64,000 bases of DNA, taken from positions 1 through 64,000 of the forward strand of contig CAZNUK010000004.1 in assembly GCA_964576255.1 (NCBI GenBank), given 5' to 3'. Position 1 is the first letter of the stretch; every line of letters starts with the position of its first letter. Both the position numbers and the translations under genes were made by a program. The notes under the pieces are model-generated. The model did not search any database. It worked only from the letters and a program-made list of their open reading frames with translations, and was not told where the DNA came from. This DNA is from Eshraghiella sp964576255 (GTDB lineage: Bacteria > Bacillota > Clostridia > Lachnospirales > Lachnospiraceae). Positions 57,213 through 64,000 of this stretch are shown here, piece after piece.

Positions 57213-57365
57213 ATGAAGCATTTATTAAAAAAAGCTAGTACAACAATATTGAAAAATGCATGTAAAAAAACTGCAATGCAGCAGTTAGATACTACATGCG
57301 TTTTTTATTTGTACGAAACAAAAATGCCAGTTTCGTTAGAGAAACGTATGAAAAAAGAAAAATAG
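57213..57365 (+). CDS. agrD: AgrD-like cyclic autoinducer precursor peptide
   Basis: 50 residues with SD AAGGAGGA (57198-57205). An amphipathic N-terminus (MKHLLKKASTTILKNACKK) is followed by TTCVFYLYETKMPVSLEKRM and a basic tail. Aligned to S. aureus AgrD-I (STCDFIMDEVEVPKELTQL), the ring Cys (Cys29), the C+4 cleavage point (after Leu33) and the tail residues Glu35, Pro39 and Leu42 all match at a constant offset of one. The predicted signal is a thiolactone ring of Cys-Val-Phe-Tyr-Leu with a short N-terminal tail. AgrB lies 3.5 kb downstream in the same operon. Confidence 0.85.
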   Translation: MKHLLKKASTTILKNACKKTAMQQLDTTCVFYLYETKMPVSLEKRMKKEK

Positions 57366-57377
57366 GAGGAAAAACCA

Positions 57378-57824
57378 ATGAGAAAAGGTAATTTATTTAA
57401 GGGCATTGCCTGCGGACTTATGCTTACAGCAGTAGTAGGAACCGCAGCATTTGCTGGCACTGTGGAGAGATCAGCAATGCTAAAAAATGTAGGAACGTAT
57501 AGCGATTATTATTCAGGAGATGTTGGGCATTATACTGCCTCCGGTACATCTACACAATGTAAGCTTACTACAGTGAATAATACTAGTAGCCCTAGAAAAT
57601 ATGAATGTAGCTTGCGTAGATATGATACAAAAACACGTACGTATGATGATGGTACAACAGAAGTTGTTACTTTATCTCCTGGACTTAATTATGTTAAGAC
57701 ATTATCAAGAGACTATGATAATGCACGCTATAATTATAAAAACTATGTGATTGGATATCTCTACACCAATACCACAAGCGTTGTATCAGATAATTACACT
57801 TATTTGGTAACACAGGCATATTAA
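57378..57824 (+). CDS. Secreted 148-residue protein of the agr operon, unknown function
   Basis: The signal peptide is clear: basic start, hydrophobic core GIACGLMLTAVVGTAAFA, cleavage expected after residue 26. The mature ~122 residues are Tyr/Thr/Ser-rich with two Cys (TQCKL and YECSL) that could form a disulfide, and look all-beta. SD AGGAGG lies 12 bp after agrD. I do not recognise the family. Its place between the autoinducer gene and an ABC exporter suggests a quorum-controlled secreted effector, for example an antimicrobial or surface protein (inference). Confidence 0.75.
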   Translation: MRKGNLFKGIACGLMLTAVVGTAAFAGTVERSAMLKNVGTYSDYYSGDVGHYTASGTSTQCKLTTVNNTSSPRKYECSLRRYDTKTRTYDDGTTEVVTLSPGLNYVKTLSRDYDNARYNYKNYVIGYLYTNTTSVVSDNYTYLVTQAY

Positions 57825-57847
57825 AGCAGTCTTATTAAAACAAATTG

Positions 57848-57889
57848 CACAGGTAACTATGTTTTAATACAAAGTTACCTGTGTTTATG
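57848..57889 (+). terminator. Hairpin between the secreted protein and the ABC genes
   Basis: CACAGGTAACT (57848-57858) pairs perfectly with AGTTACCTGTG (57873-57883), followed by TTTAT. It probably terminates most transcripts, leaving a short abundant agrD mRNA and less read-through into the ABC-agrB part. Confidence 0.65.
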
Positions 57890-57910
57890 AATTTAATTAG
57901 GAGGATTAAG

Positions 57911-59029
57911 ATGTTTGGAATCATACTAACGAATATCAAAAATTCAATATATGGTTACAGAAAAATGTACATTTTATTAATTGTATCTCAAATATTGACA
58001 ACAATATTATTATTCTTTGTCTATGGAATATTTGGAAGCTATAATGCGCAAAAACAGGAACTCGATATTGACAGCTATTCTTTTGATGCCAGCTTTAATG
58101 GAGATGTTACTATAAAACAGATTAAGGAATGTCTTCCTGATATTTTAGATAAAAATCAAGCTAATCTGGATTTTTTTGTAGTTCTTGCCTTTGATGACGT
58201 AAATAATATTCAAGTGGGAATTCGCTCTGAATACTTCAATGGTACATATAGTCTTTCAAATACTGTTTATGGTGACAGAGAATTAAGAGCGGGAAGATGG
58301 TTAAACAGTATAGAGCTTACCGATGGCGACAAGGTTGTAATGGGAATAAATGCCGGTAATGTGGGAGATATGGTAATAATCGGGGATGAAGAATATGAAA
58401 TTATTGGTATTGACGCCAATTCAGCCACAGAGGATATGGCACAAGCAACAGGCTGGCCATATATTGAAATGTCATTAAATGCATGTCCTGATAATATTCG
58501 CCCATATTCTGTAAGCATGGATTTTAACAAGTTGCCTACATATTCAGAATATAAAGTGTTTAGAGATGGGCTTAAATCTGCATTTGGTAATAATGTGGAA
58601 GTAAGTGAATTCAATGTGAAGGATGAAGAAGAGCTAATTGCCATTAATTCTATAATTATAATATCTGTTATTATTGGCATTAATGCTGCTTTGGATACAG
58701 CTCTTATATATGGATATATAATGAAAAAACGCAAAAAACAGATGGCTGTTTTTGGCATAACGGGCGCAAATAAAATGCAGAGAATAATGATAAATGAATT
58801 AGAAATTATTTTTATAAGTATAGTAACAACTGTTATGGGTTTTGTGATTTTTAAATTTGGAATAGAGAATAAAATGATGTCCATATATGGTAGTAGTGTT
58901 CCTATATACAATATGACGGTATATGGAATAATGATGGGTGTATTTGTACTTACAATAATAGTGTTTACATTAGTGATTACCTTGTATAACACCAAAAAGA
59001 AGCTAATAGATGTGAGGAGGGAACAGTAA
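57911..59029 (+). CDS. FtsX-like ABC permease 1 of the agr operon
   Basis: 372 residues from ATG 57911, set by SD AGGAGG (57899-57904); a frame extension to 57881 overlaps the hairpin. One N-terminal helix (~20-42), an extracellular domain of ~190 residues, then three helices (~248-270, ~293-318, ~340-365) give the MacB/FtsX layout. It pairs with the permease encoded next (1-bp overlap, TAATG) and the LolD-like ATPase. Possible roles are export of, or immunity to, the secreted product. Confidence 0.82.
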   Translation: MFGIILTNIKNSIYGYRKMYILLIVSQILTTILLFFVYGIFGSYNAQKQELDIDSYSFDASFNGDVTIKQIKECLPDILDKNQANLDFFVVLAFDDVNNIQVGIRSEYFNGTYSLSNTVYGDRELRAGRWLNSIELTDGDKVVMGINAGNVGDMVIIGDEEYEIIGIDANSATEDMAQATGWPYIEMSLNACPDNIRPYSVSMDFNKLPTYSEYKVFRDGLKSAFGNNVEVSEFNVKDEEELIAINSIIIISVIIGINAALDTALIYGYIMKKRKKQMAVFGITGANKMQRIMINELEIIFISIVTTVMGFVIFKFGIENKMMSIYGSSVPIYNMTVYGIMMGVFVLTIIVFTLVITLYNTKKKLIDVRREQ

Positions 59030-60231
59030 TGATAAAATTTGTGTCAAAACAATATGTTAAAAATATCTGGTACAATATATTAACTGTAATTATCCTAACC
59101 TTTAACATCATTTTAAGTGTAATATTTGTATCTAATATAAGTTCGCAAACTAAGTTGTACAGATTGGTAAAACCTTATTTGAATGAAAATAGCATTGTGG
59201 TTAATATACTACAAAAAATAGATATTAATAATTTATCTAAAGTAGAAAAAATGCTAATGACAACTGAATTGAGTTGCCGTAGTAACGCACTGATAAAACT
59301 CGATAAATGTGTTGTTTATGATGAAAAAATTATGGATGAATTTGCTCCAAGACTGACAACGGGCAGATTAATTAGTGATAAGAGCATAGATGATGAGAAA
59401 ATGCAGATTCTGATTTCTGAGAATAGCGCAGGACTTGGTGTTGGAGACACTATAAAAGTGGAATTTTATGATAAAACACTGAATTATGTATATGTTGATG
59501 CAGAAATTGTTGGCGTAATAAGTAATGGTCAAAAAATCTTTATGACTAGCACAGAAATATTCAAAGATATGGGCTATGAAGATTTATATTGTACATATAG
59601 CTATGAACAGCTTGAAAAACCTATAATAATAACTACAAAAGCTGAAATTGAAGCAATTGGCCAGGAATTGGACGAAATTAATTATCAGTGTATTATTAAA
59701 TTTGATGATGACATAACAGAAGAAGAATACAGACAAAATTATATAGCGGTTATGGATATGGAATCTGAGCATGGTATTTCTTGGGTAGGAACATATCCAA
59801 CATCTGATATTTTATATGAACGAATGGAGCTCTCATTTAGAAGTACATTAATGAAATATATACCACTGACGGTAGCGGTTTTTGCACTGGTGATTATATG
59901 TACTGTCGGAATGATTTCAGTTAAGACTGCTAATAACATGAAGTATTATGGAATGTTGTATATTTGCGGAATGCCATATACACATGCTTCTTTAATGACC
60001 GGGATTGAGATGGCGGCAAATAGTGTGCTTGCGATTATTTTAAGCCTATCATTAATGAGGATACAAAATAAATTAAGTTTAGTTGGAACAATTAATTGTA
60101 ATATAGGTGAAGTACAGACTGTGGTAATGTTGGCATTATGCCTTGTAGTAGTTATGGTGTCTATCTTAATAACCACAATAATAATGAGAGAAAAAACAGC
60201 TTCTCAGATTCTTAGAGATACCGCATATTAG
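59029..60231 (+). CDS. FtsX-like ABC permease 2 of the agr operon
   Basis: 400 residues with the same one-plus-three helix layout: first helix ~13-36 (NILTVIILTFNIILSVIFV), extracellular domain ~40-275, last helices ~281-300, ~325-343 and ~365-387. Together with the preceding protein it should form a heterodimeric MacB-type complex. The start overlaps the preceding stop by one base. The sequence differs enough from permease 1 that recent duplication is unlikely. Confidence 0.82.
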   Translation: MIKFVSKQYVKNIWYNILTVIILTFNIILSVIFVSNISSQTKLYRLVKPYLNENSIVVNILQKIDINNLSKVEKMLMTTELSCRSNALIKLDKCVVYDEKIMDEFAPRLTTGRLISDKSIDDEKMQILISENSAGLGVGDTIKVEFYDKTLNYVYVDAEIVGVISNGQKIFMTSTEIFKDMGYEDLYCTYSYEQLEKPIIITTKAEIEAIGQELDEINYQCIIKFDDDITEEEYRQNYIAVMDMESEHGISWVGTYPTSDILYERMELSFRSTLMKYIPLTVAVFALVIICTVGMISVKTANNMKYYGMLYICGMPYTHASLMTGIEMAANSVLAIILSLSLMRIQNKLSLVGTINCNIGEVQTVVMLALCLVVVMVSILITTIIMREKTASQILRDTAY

Positions 60232-60243
60232 GAGGAAATTACA

Positions 60244-60903
60244 ATGATTCAATTAGAAAACATCTACAAAACCTACAACCTCGGCAAATCCAATGCCTTC
60301 ACCGCCCTTAAGGGCATTAACCTTACCATAGATGAAGGAGAAATGGTTGCCATAATCGGCAAATCCGGTGCCGGCAAATCCACACTTATGCACATCATTG
60401 GTTGTATTGATGATTTTGAAAAGGGTACATATAAGTTAGCAGACAGAGATGTGAGTAAAATCAGTGAGAATAAACGCGCCACCATTAGAAACAGTGAAAT
60501 CGGAATTGTGCTTCAGGACTTTGCCTTAGTTGAGGAATATTCAGCCATTGAGAATGTAATGATTCCACTTTATTTCTCCAAGAACAAGGGCAAGAAAAAG
60601 GAACGTGCCAAAGAAGCCCTTCGTAAAATGGGAATAGAGGAACTGGCGGACAAGCGTGTCAATAAGCTTTCCGGCGGACAGAAGCAGCGCGTGGCAATAG
60701 CAAGAGCCATAGTTAATAATCCTAAGCTTCTTCTTGCAGATGAGCCAACAGGAGCGCTTGATGTGAATACTTCTGCAGAGATAATGAAGGAATTTAAGCG
60801 ACTTAATGAAGAGGGAATGACCATAGTAATTATTACTCACGACATGGACGTAGCAAAAGGCTGCGAGAGAGTTGTAGAGATAAGTGATGGGGAGATAAAA
60901 TGA
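60244..60903 (+). CDS. ABC transporter ATP-binding protein (LolD/MacB type)
   Basis: 219 residues. Walker A is GKSGAGKST (~39), Q-loop GIVLQDFALVEEYSAIENV, signature LSGGQKQR, Walker B LLLADEPTGALD and H-loop IIITHDMDVA: complete and typical of the MacB/LolD group. SD AGGAGG is 8 nt upstream. The stop overlaps the agrB start by 4 bp (ATGA), tying the exporter to the agr genes. Confidence 0.95.
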   Translation: MIQLENIYKTYNLGKSNAFTALKGINLTIDEGEMVAIIGKSGAGKSTLMHIIGCIDDFEKGTYKLADRDVSKISENKRATIRNSEIGIVLQDFALVEEYSAIENVMIPLYFSKNKGKKKERAKEALRKMGIEELADKRVNKLSGGQKQRVAIARAIVNNPKLLLADEPTGALDVNTSAEIMKEFKRLNEEGMTIVIITHDMDVAKGCERVVEISDGEIK

Positions 60904-61481
60904 TTTTAAAAGATAAATTATTAAGAAGTGTTGCTCAAAGTCATGAAATGGATGAGGAAGAATTAGAAGTTATAGCATATGGAATGGAAATTTTGTTGCA
61001 AAAAATATTTTTCTTCATTGGAGCAATAATTATTTCATTAGCAATGCGAGCACTTGTTCAGGGGATAGCGTTTATGGTATTGTTTGCAATTCTAAGACAA
61101 AACGCCGGTGGTGTGCATATGAATTCTAAAATATCATGTGCTGCATCATCGGCAGCCATTTTTATTACGTCATTATTCTTGATTAATTTAGCAACAAAAT
61201 ATTCAGAAGCTTATATTGTGTTGCTGTGTCTTTCTGTTTTTGGAATAATAATATTGTTAGCGATTGCTCCTGTTGATACACCCAATAAGAGAGTTACGGA
61301 AATTCAAAAAAAGAAAAATTCCCTAAAGGTAAAAATTATTTTGCTTGGCTTGTATGTGATTTTGTTCGTTTCTTCTTTTGTAGAATTTAAACTATTATGT
61401 AGTGTGATTGTTGTTACGGTGGTAATTGAATCAATACTTGTCACGGTTGGAAAAATACTTTTGAATTCTCGCAATATATGA
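60900..61481 (+). CDS. agrB: AgrB-like autoinducer-processing membrane protease
   Basis: 193 residues with about five or six helices. The catalytic pair is present in ILRQNAGGVHMNSKISC: His73 and Cys80, the same 7-residue spacing as His77/Cys84 of S. aureus AgrB. The upstream Arg66 and Gly-Gly match the family. AgrB cuts the C-terminal tail of AgrD and forms the thiolactone. It is coupled to the ATPase gene (ATGA overlap) and followed by the two-component genes. Confidence 0.92.
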   Translation: MILKDKLLRSVAQSHEMDEEELEVIAYGMEILLQKIFFFIGAIIISLAMRALVQGIAFMVLFAILRQNAGGVHMNSKISCAASSAAIFITSLFLINLATKYSEAYIVLLCLSVFGIIILLAIAPVDTPNKRVTEIQKKKNSLKVKIILLGLYVILFVSSFVEFKLLCSVIVVTVVIESILVTVGKILLNSRNI

Positions 61482-61508
61482 TAAACTCATATATTGGAGG
61501 TTACTATT

Positions 61509-62228
61509 ATGAAGATTGCGATTTGTGATGATGAGGAAGAAAGTATAGTTATTACAAAAGGATATACAGAAGAGTTTTTTGAAGAAAATAAAATAAAATA
61601 CGAAATTAAATGTTTTACATCAGCAGAGCAGTTGCTGGCAGAAAATAATATATTCGATCTGTATTTGCTTGATATAGAAATGGAATATATAAATGGGATA
61701 CAAGTAGGAGAAATAATTCGTAGCAAGGGGGATATGACTCCGATAGTATATATTACTAATTACATAGCGTATTGGCGCAGGGCGTACTTGGTACATGCAT
61801 TTGATTATATAACAAAACCAATAGATAAAGAGTCTATTTATAGAGTATTGAAGGATTTTATTGATTTGATGTGTAATATGGAAGAGCAGTGCCTTATAAT
61901 GAAAATTAATGGTAATGAAACGATTATAGATTCTAAAGACATAATGTATATCATTGTTAAAGAGAAGGGAAATATAGACATCTGTTGTACGCATTGTACA
62001 TACAATGTGAAGAATGTGATGCTTAATAGTTTGCTGGAACGTTTGAATATTTTTAAATTTTATATGTGCCATAGAAGTTGTATTGTAAATGTTGATTATG
62101 TTGACCATATTGAAAATGAATATGATATCATAATGAAGAATGGAGAGTTTTGCCCTTTATCCCAGAAGAAAAAGAAAGAGTTTCTGAATTTCATATTTAG
62201 TGCCTATAATGGAGAGTTAAGGAGATAA
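61509..62228 (+). CDS. LytTR-family response regulator (AgrA-like)
   Basis: 239 residues from ATG 61509, after SD GGAGG (61496-61500). The receiver domain (1-~125) has the acidic pair in AICDDEEE, phospho-Asp55 in YLLDIEM, conserved Thr in VYITNY and Lys in DYITKPID. Residues ~140-239 form a LytTR DNA-binding domain (ILYIEVK-like DIMYIIVKEKGNIDICC, CHRSCIVNVDYVDHIE). LytTR proteins bind two ~9-bp direct repeats 21 bp apart, which is exactly what lies before agrD. Confidence 0.92.
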   Translation: MKIAICDDEEESIVITKGYTEEFFEENKIKYEIKCFTSAEQLLAENNIFDLYLLDIEMEYINGIQVGEIIRSKGDMTPIVYITNYIAYWRRAYLVHAFDYITKPIDKESIYRVLKDFIDLMCNMEEQCLIMKINGNETIIDSKDIMYIIVKEKGNIDICCTHCTYNVKNVMLNSLLERLNIFKFYMCHRSCIVNVDYVDHIENEYDIIMKNGEFCPLSQKKKKEFLNFIFSAYNGELRR

Positions 62229-62233
62229 AGATA

Positions 62234-63487
62234 ATGGAATTTGCTTTTAAGATTGTTACAACACTAATTACAAATATTTATATCTTTCTATGGATGAAAA
62301 GAGTTTTTGATAACAAATTTAAACAACCAGTAATTTATGTGTTAAGCTGTATCGGAATTACCGGAATTGGTATTGCAGTTTCAAGCTTAAATAATGCCTG
62401 GGGAAATTTATTGTACACTATTCTGAGTATTGCGCTCACATCAATTATTCTTTACAAGGGAAGTGTAAAGACGAAAATTATATTTGACGTACTCTATTTC
62501 TTTTTGGTTTTTATGATAGATGTAGTGGCTGTTTGGATTTGGGTAATTATAGATGGTAAGCGATTGGATTTAATTCTTGAAAATGAGTCACGAATGATTA
62601 TAAGTTATGCCTTTAATATAGTAATTATGACGGTTATGTGGTGGCTTTTTATGATAATCATTTCAAAGGAAAAAACAATTACAGTTAAGCTGAGAGAAGT
62701 TGTTTTGCAGATAATATATGTAGCATTTGCCTTTTTTGTATTATATGGATATATTGAAAAAGCCAGTGATTCAAAGGATGGAATAGTTCTTTTGACAATT
62801 ATTTTGGGGTTTTTACTGATTGATATACTGCTAGTTGTTATTATGAAAGGTATTTCAAAAACTTACAGAGTAAATTATGAGCTAGGAGTAATGAAGTATC
62901 AGAACGAATTGCAATTAGAACACTACAAAGAATTAAGTGATAGATATGAAGAATCTAGAAAAATTATTCACGATGCAAAAAAACATATTTCAGTAATGGA
63001 AAATATCAAGAATTCCGAAGAAGGTAAAGTGTATAGCCAAAATGTATGTAAAGAGATGGATAGTCTTGTGCCTGAGTTTATATGTAGTAACAAGATAATT
63101 GCTGCAATTTTAAGCGCTAAATTAAATGAATGTGATAAAAATGAAATAAAAATAAGGATAGATGTTAAGGATGGTTTGTATGATTATATTAAGGATGTGG
63201 ACCTGACCGGAATCTTAGCTAACATATGGGATAATGCAATAGAAGAATCAATATTGCTGAACGAAAATGACAGATACATAGATTTTATTCTGGGTGAGAA
63301 AAATGGTTTTTGTATAATTGATTTAAAAAATAATTATGACAGAACTGCTGTAAAACCTAAAGAAAATCATATGGGATTGGGAAGAAACATTGTAAAAGAA
63401 ATTGTGAAAAGTTACAATGGTTTATATGATACATATATTGGGTGTGACATTTATGAAGTTAGAATCATGATTCCTGCTTATAAATAA
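62234..63487 (+). CDS. AgrC-like GHKL sensor histidine kinase
   Basis: 417 residues. The N-terminal ~215 residues have about six membrane helices for peptide sensing. The linker coiled coil precedes the H-box YEESRKIIHDAKKHISVME. N-box NIWDNAIEES and G-box GLGRNIVKEI give the GHKL ATPase, ending RIMIPAYK. It should detect the cyclic peptide and phosphorylate the LytTR regulator encoded 5 bp upstream. The order regulator-kinase is reversed relative to staphylococcal agrCA. Confidence 0.9.
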   Translation: MEFAFKIVTTLITNIYIFLWMKRVFDNKFKQPVIYVLSCIGITGIGIAVSSLNNAWGNLLYTILSIALTSIILYKGSVKTKIIFDVLYFFLVFMIDVVAVWIWVIIDGKRLDLILENESRMIISYAFNIVIMTVMWWLFMIIISKEKTITVKLREVVLQIIYVAFAFFVLYGYIEKASDSKDGIVLLTIILGFLLIDILLVVIMKGISKTYRVNYELGVMKYQNELQLEHYKELSDRYEESRKIIHDAKKHISVMENIKNSEEGKVYSQNVCKEMDSLVPEFICSNKIIAAILSAKLNECDKNEIKIRIDVKDGLYDYIKDVDLTGILANIWDNAIEESILLNENDRYIDFILGEKNGFCIIDLKNNYDRTAVKPKENHMGLGRNIVKEIVKSYNGLYDTYIGCDIYEVRIMIPAYK

Positions 63488-63540
63488 AAGAGAGTGATTA
63501 CATAAGATAGTGAGACATATGAATAAAATATTATAAAAAA

Positions 63541-63564
63541 CCCGGGAGCCAGATGACTCCCGGG
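63541..63564. terminator. Bidirectional terminator at the end of the agr operon
   Basis: CCCGGGAG (63541-63548) pairs with CTCCCGGG (63557-63564), with AAAAAA before and AAAATTTT after, so both strands have a T-tract. Confidence 0.85.
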
Positions 63565-63570
63565 AAAATT

Positions 63571-64000
63571 TTACGCTTCTTTAACTTTCTTCTTATGGTC
63601 AACGAGGAAGATACTTACGAGAAGTGCCACACTGTAAAGTGCAATTGTTAGGTAGAGTACTGCCTGATAACCCTCTGGGTTAATCATGTTACCATGTCCG
63701 TCGTCGAAGAATTTTCCAACATTGTTAACAATAAGTGTTGCAACCTGATTTCCTGTGAGACCTGCAAATGCCCAAGCAGAAAGTACAATTCCGTGGATTG
63801 CACTGATATTCTGCATTCCGTAATGGTCGGAAAGAAGTGTTGGCACGTTACTGAAACCACCACCATATCCGGCATTTACTAAGAATAATAAGGCTAATAC
63901 AATCACTACCAGTGCAATATTTTCACCCTGATTGGTAATTCCCTTTGTTACGATAGTTAAGCCGGTAACAAAAATTGACATAATAAAAATAATCTTATAA
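63571..64000 (-). CDS. MFS transporter, OFA (oxalate/formate antiporter) family, 3' part
   Basis: The frame is open to the window edge on the minus strand, so only the C-terminal ~142 residues are present. Visible are four to five hydrophobic segments and the OFA-type signature GGGFSNVPTLLSDHYG...NISAIHGIVLSAWAFAGLTGNQ, then a final helix (LYLTIALYSVALLVSIFLV) and basic tail DHKKKVKEA. OFA carriers exchange small carboxylates such as oxalate/formate or lactate; the substrate is unknown here. It is convergent with the agr operon. Confidence 0.85.
   Translation of the reverse strand, partial: YKIIFIMSIFVTGLTIVTKGITNQGENIALVVIVLALLFLVNAGYGGGFSNVPTLLSDHYGMQNISAIHGIVLSAWAFAGLTGNQVATLIVNNVGKFFDDGHGNMINPEGYQAVLYLTIALYSVALLVSIFLVDHKKKVKEA

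Noticed and set aside
58267..58995. Long minus-strand frame (242 codons) inside the ABC permease gene
   Set aside because: It is antisense to hydrophobic coding sequence, has no SD and would interrupt a well-formed operon.
61620..62108. Minus-strand 162-codon frame inside the response-regulator gene
   Set aside because: Shadow frame; the plus strand has clear receiver and LytTR motifs.
1..64000. Insertion sequences, integrases, rRNA operons or replication origin
   Set aside because: No transposase or integrase motif, no 16S/23S/5S sequence and no dnaA-box cluster were recognised on either strand.

Overview
The window looks like a low-GC, spore-forming member of the Clostridia, most likely family Lachnospiraceae. 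This rests on the codon and base style, SpoIID/SleC-type and SigH sporulation genes, the cysE-cysS-mrnC-rlmB-sigH order, and an OFA-type MFS transporter. It carries no rRNA, recognisable transposase, CRISPR array or replication origin. Species cannot be fixed from the sequence alone. No database search was run, so family names come from motif recognition.

Layout. 1-4.4 kb: the 3' end of an RTX-repeat protein with its type I secretion ATPase and adaptor. 4.4-18.4 kb: mostly housekeeping and envelope genes (methyltransferase-hslO, csp, an orphan NMT1-like binding protein, an ECF sigma factor, a TPR lipoprotein, hflX, thyA-folA, an amidase, a zinc-ribbon membrane protein, a PIG-L deacetylase). 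18.4-23.1 kb: a GT-C glycosyltransferase and a 1030-residue surface protein. 23.2-29.7 kb: a SleC-like cortex-lytic protein, argS, and a thiamine-precursor transporter operon (thiX-thiY-thiZ plus a phosphopantetheinyl transferase) behind a TPP riboswitch with terminator. 29.8-36.2 kb: a CPBP protease, a GT2 enzyme, a PAP2 protein, a degenerate ABC system and a lipoprotein. 36.2-44.7 kb: two tRNAs, ispF, a Cys-specific T-box with cysE-cysS-mrnC-rlmB-sigH, tRNA-Thr, a lipoprotein, a NodB-fold pseudoenzyme and asd.

44.8-57 kb is accessory in character. It holds an sdpR-sdpI pair with two operator palindromes, a frameshifted gene, two copies of a type I toxin/antisense-RNA cassette (one fused to a 5'-truncated NUDIX gene), a stand-alone 22-codon transcription unit, and several small acetyltransferases including a GNAT-RsgA fusion. 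It also holds a possible new type III-like toxin-antitoxin locus: consensus promoter, three tandem hairpin repeats, terminator, then a PBECR4-like nuclease gene. Next come a YbaK-like gene with an internal deletion, a flavodiiron protein and an alpha/beta hydrolase.

57.1-63.5 kb is an unusual agr-type quorum-sensing operon. A 50-residue AgrD precursor lies directly behind a LytTR-type direct-repeat operator. It is followed by a secreted 148-residue protein, a two-permease/one-ATPase ABC exporter, AgrB, a LytTR response regulator and a GHKL sensor kinase. The parts read as one positive-feedback circuit controlling the secreted protein and the exporter. The window ends inside an OFA-family MFS transporter on the minus strand.
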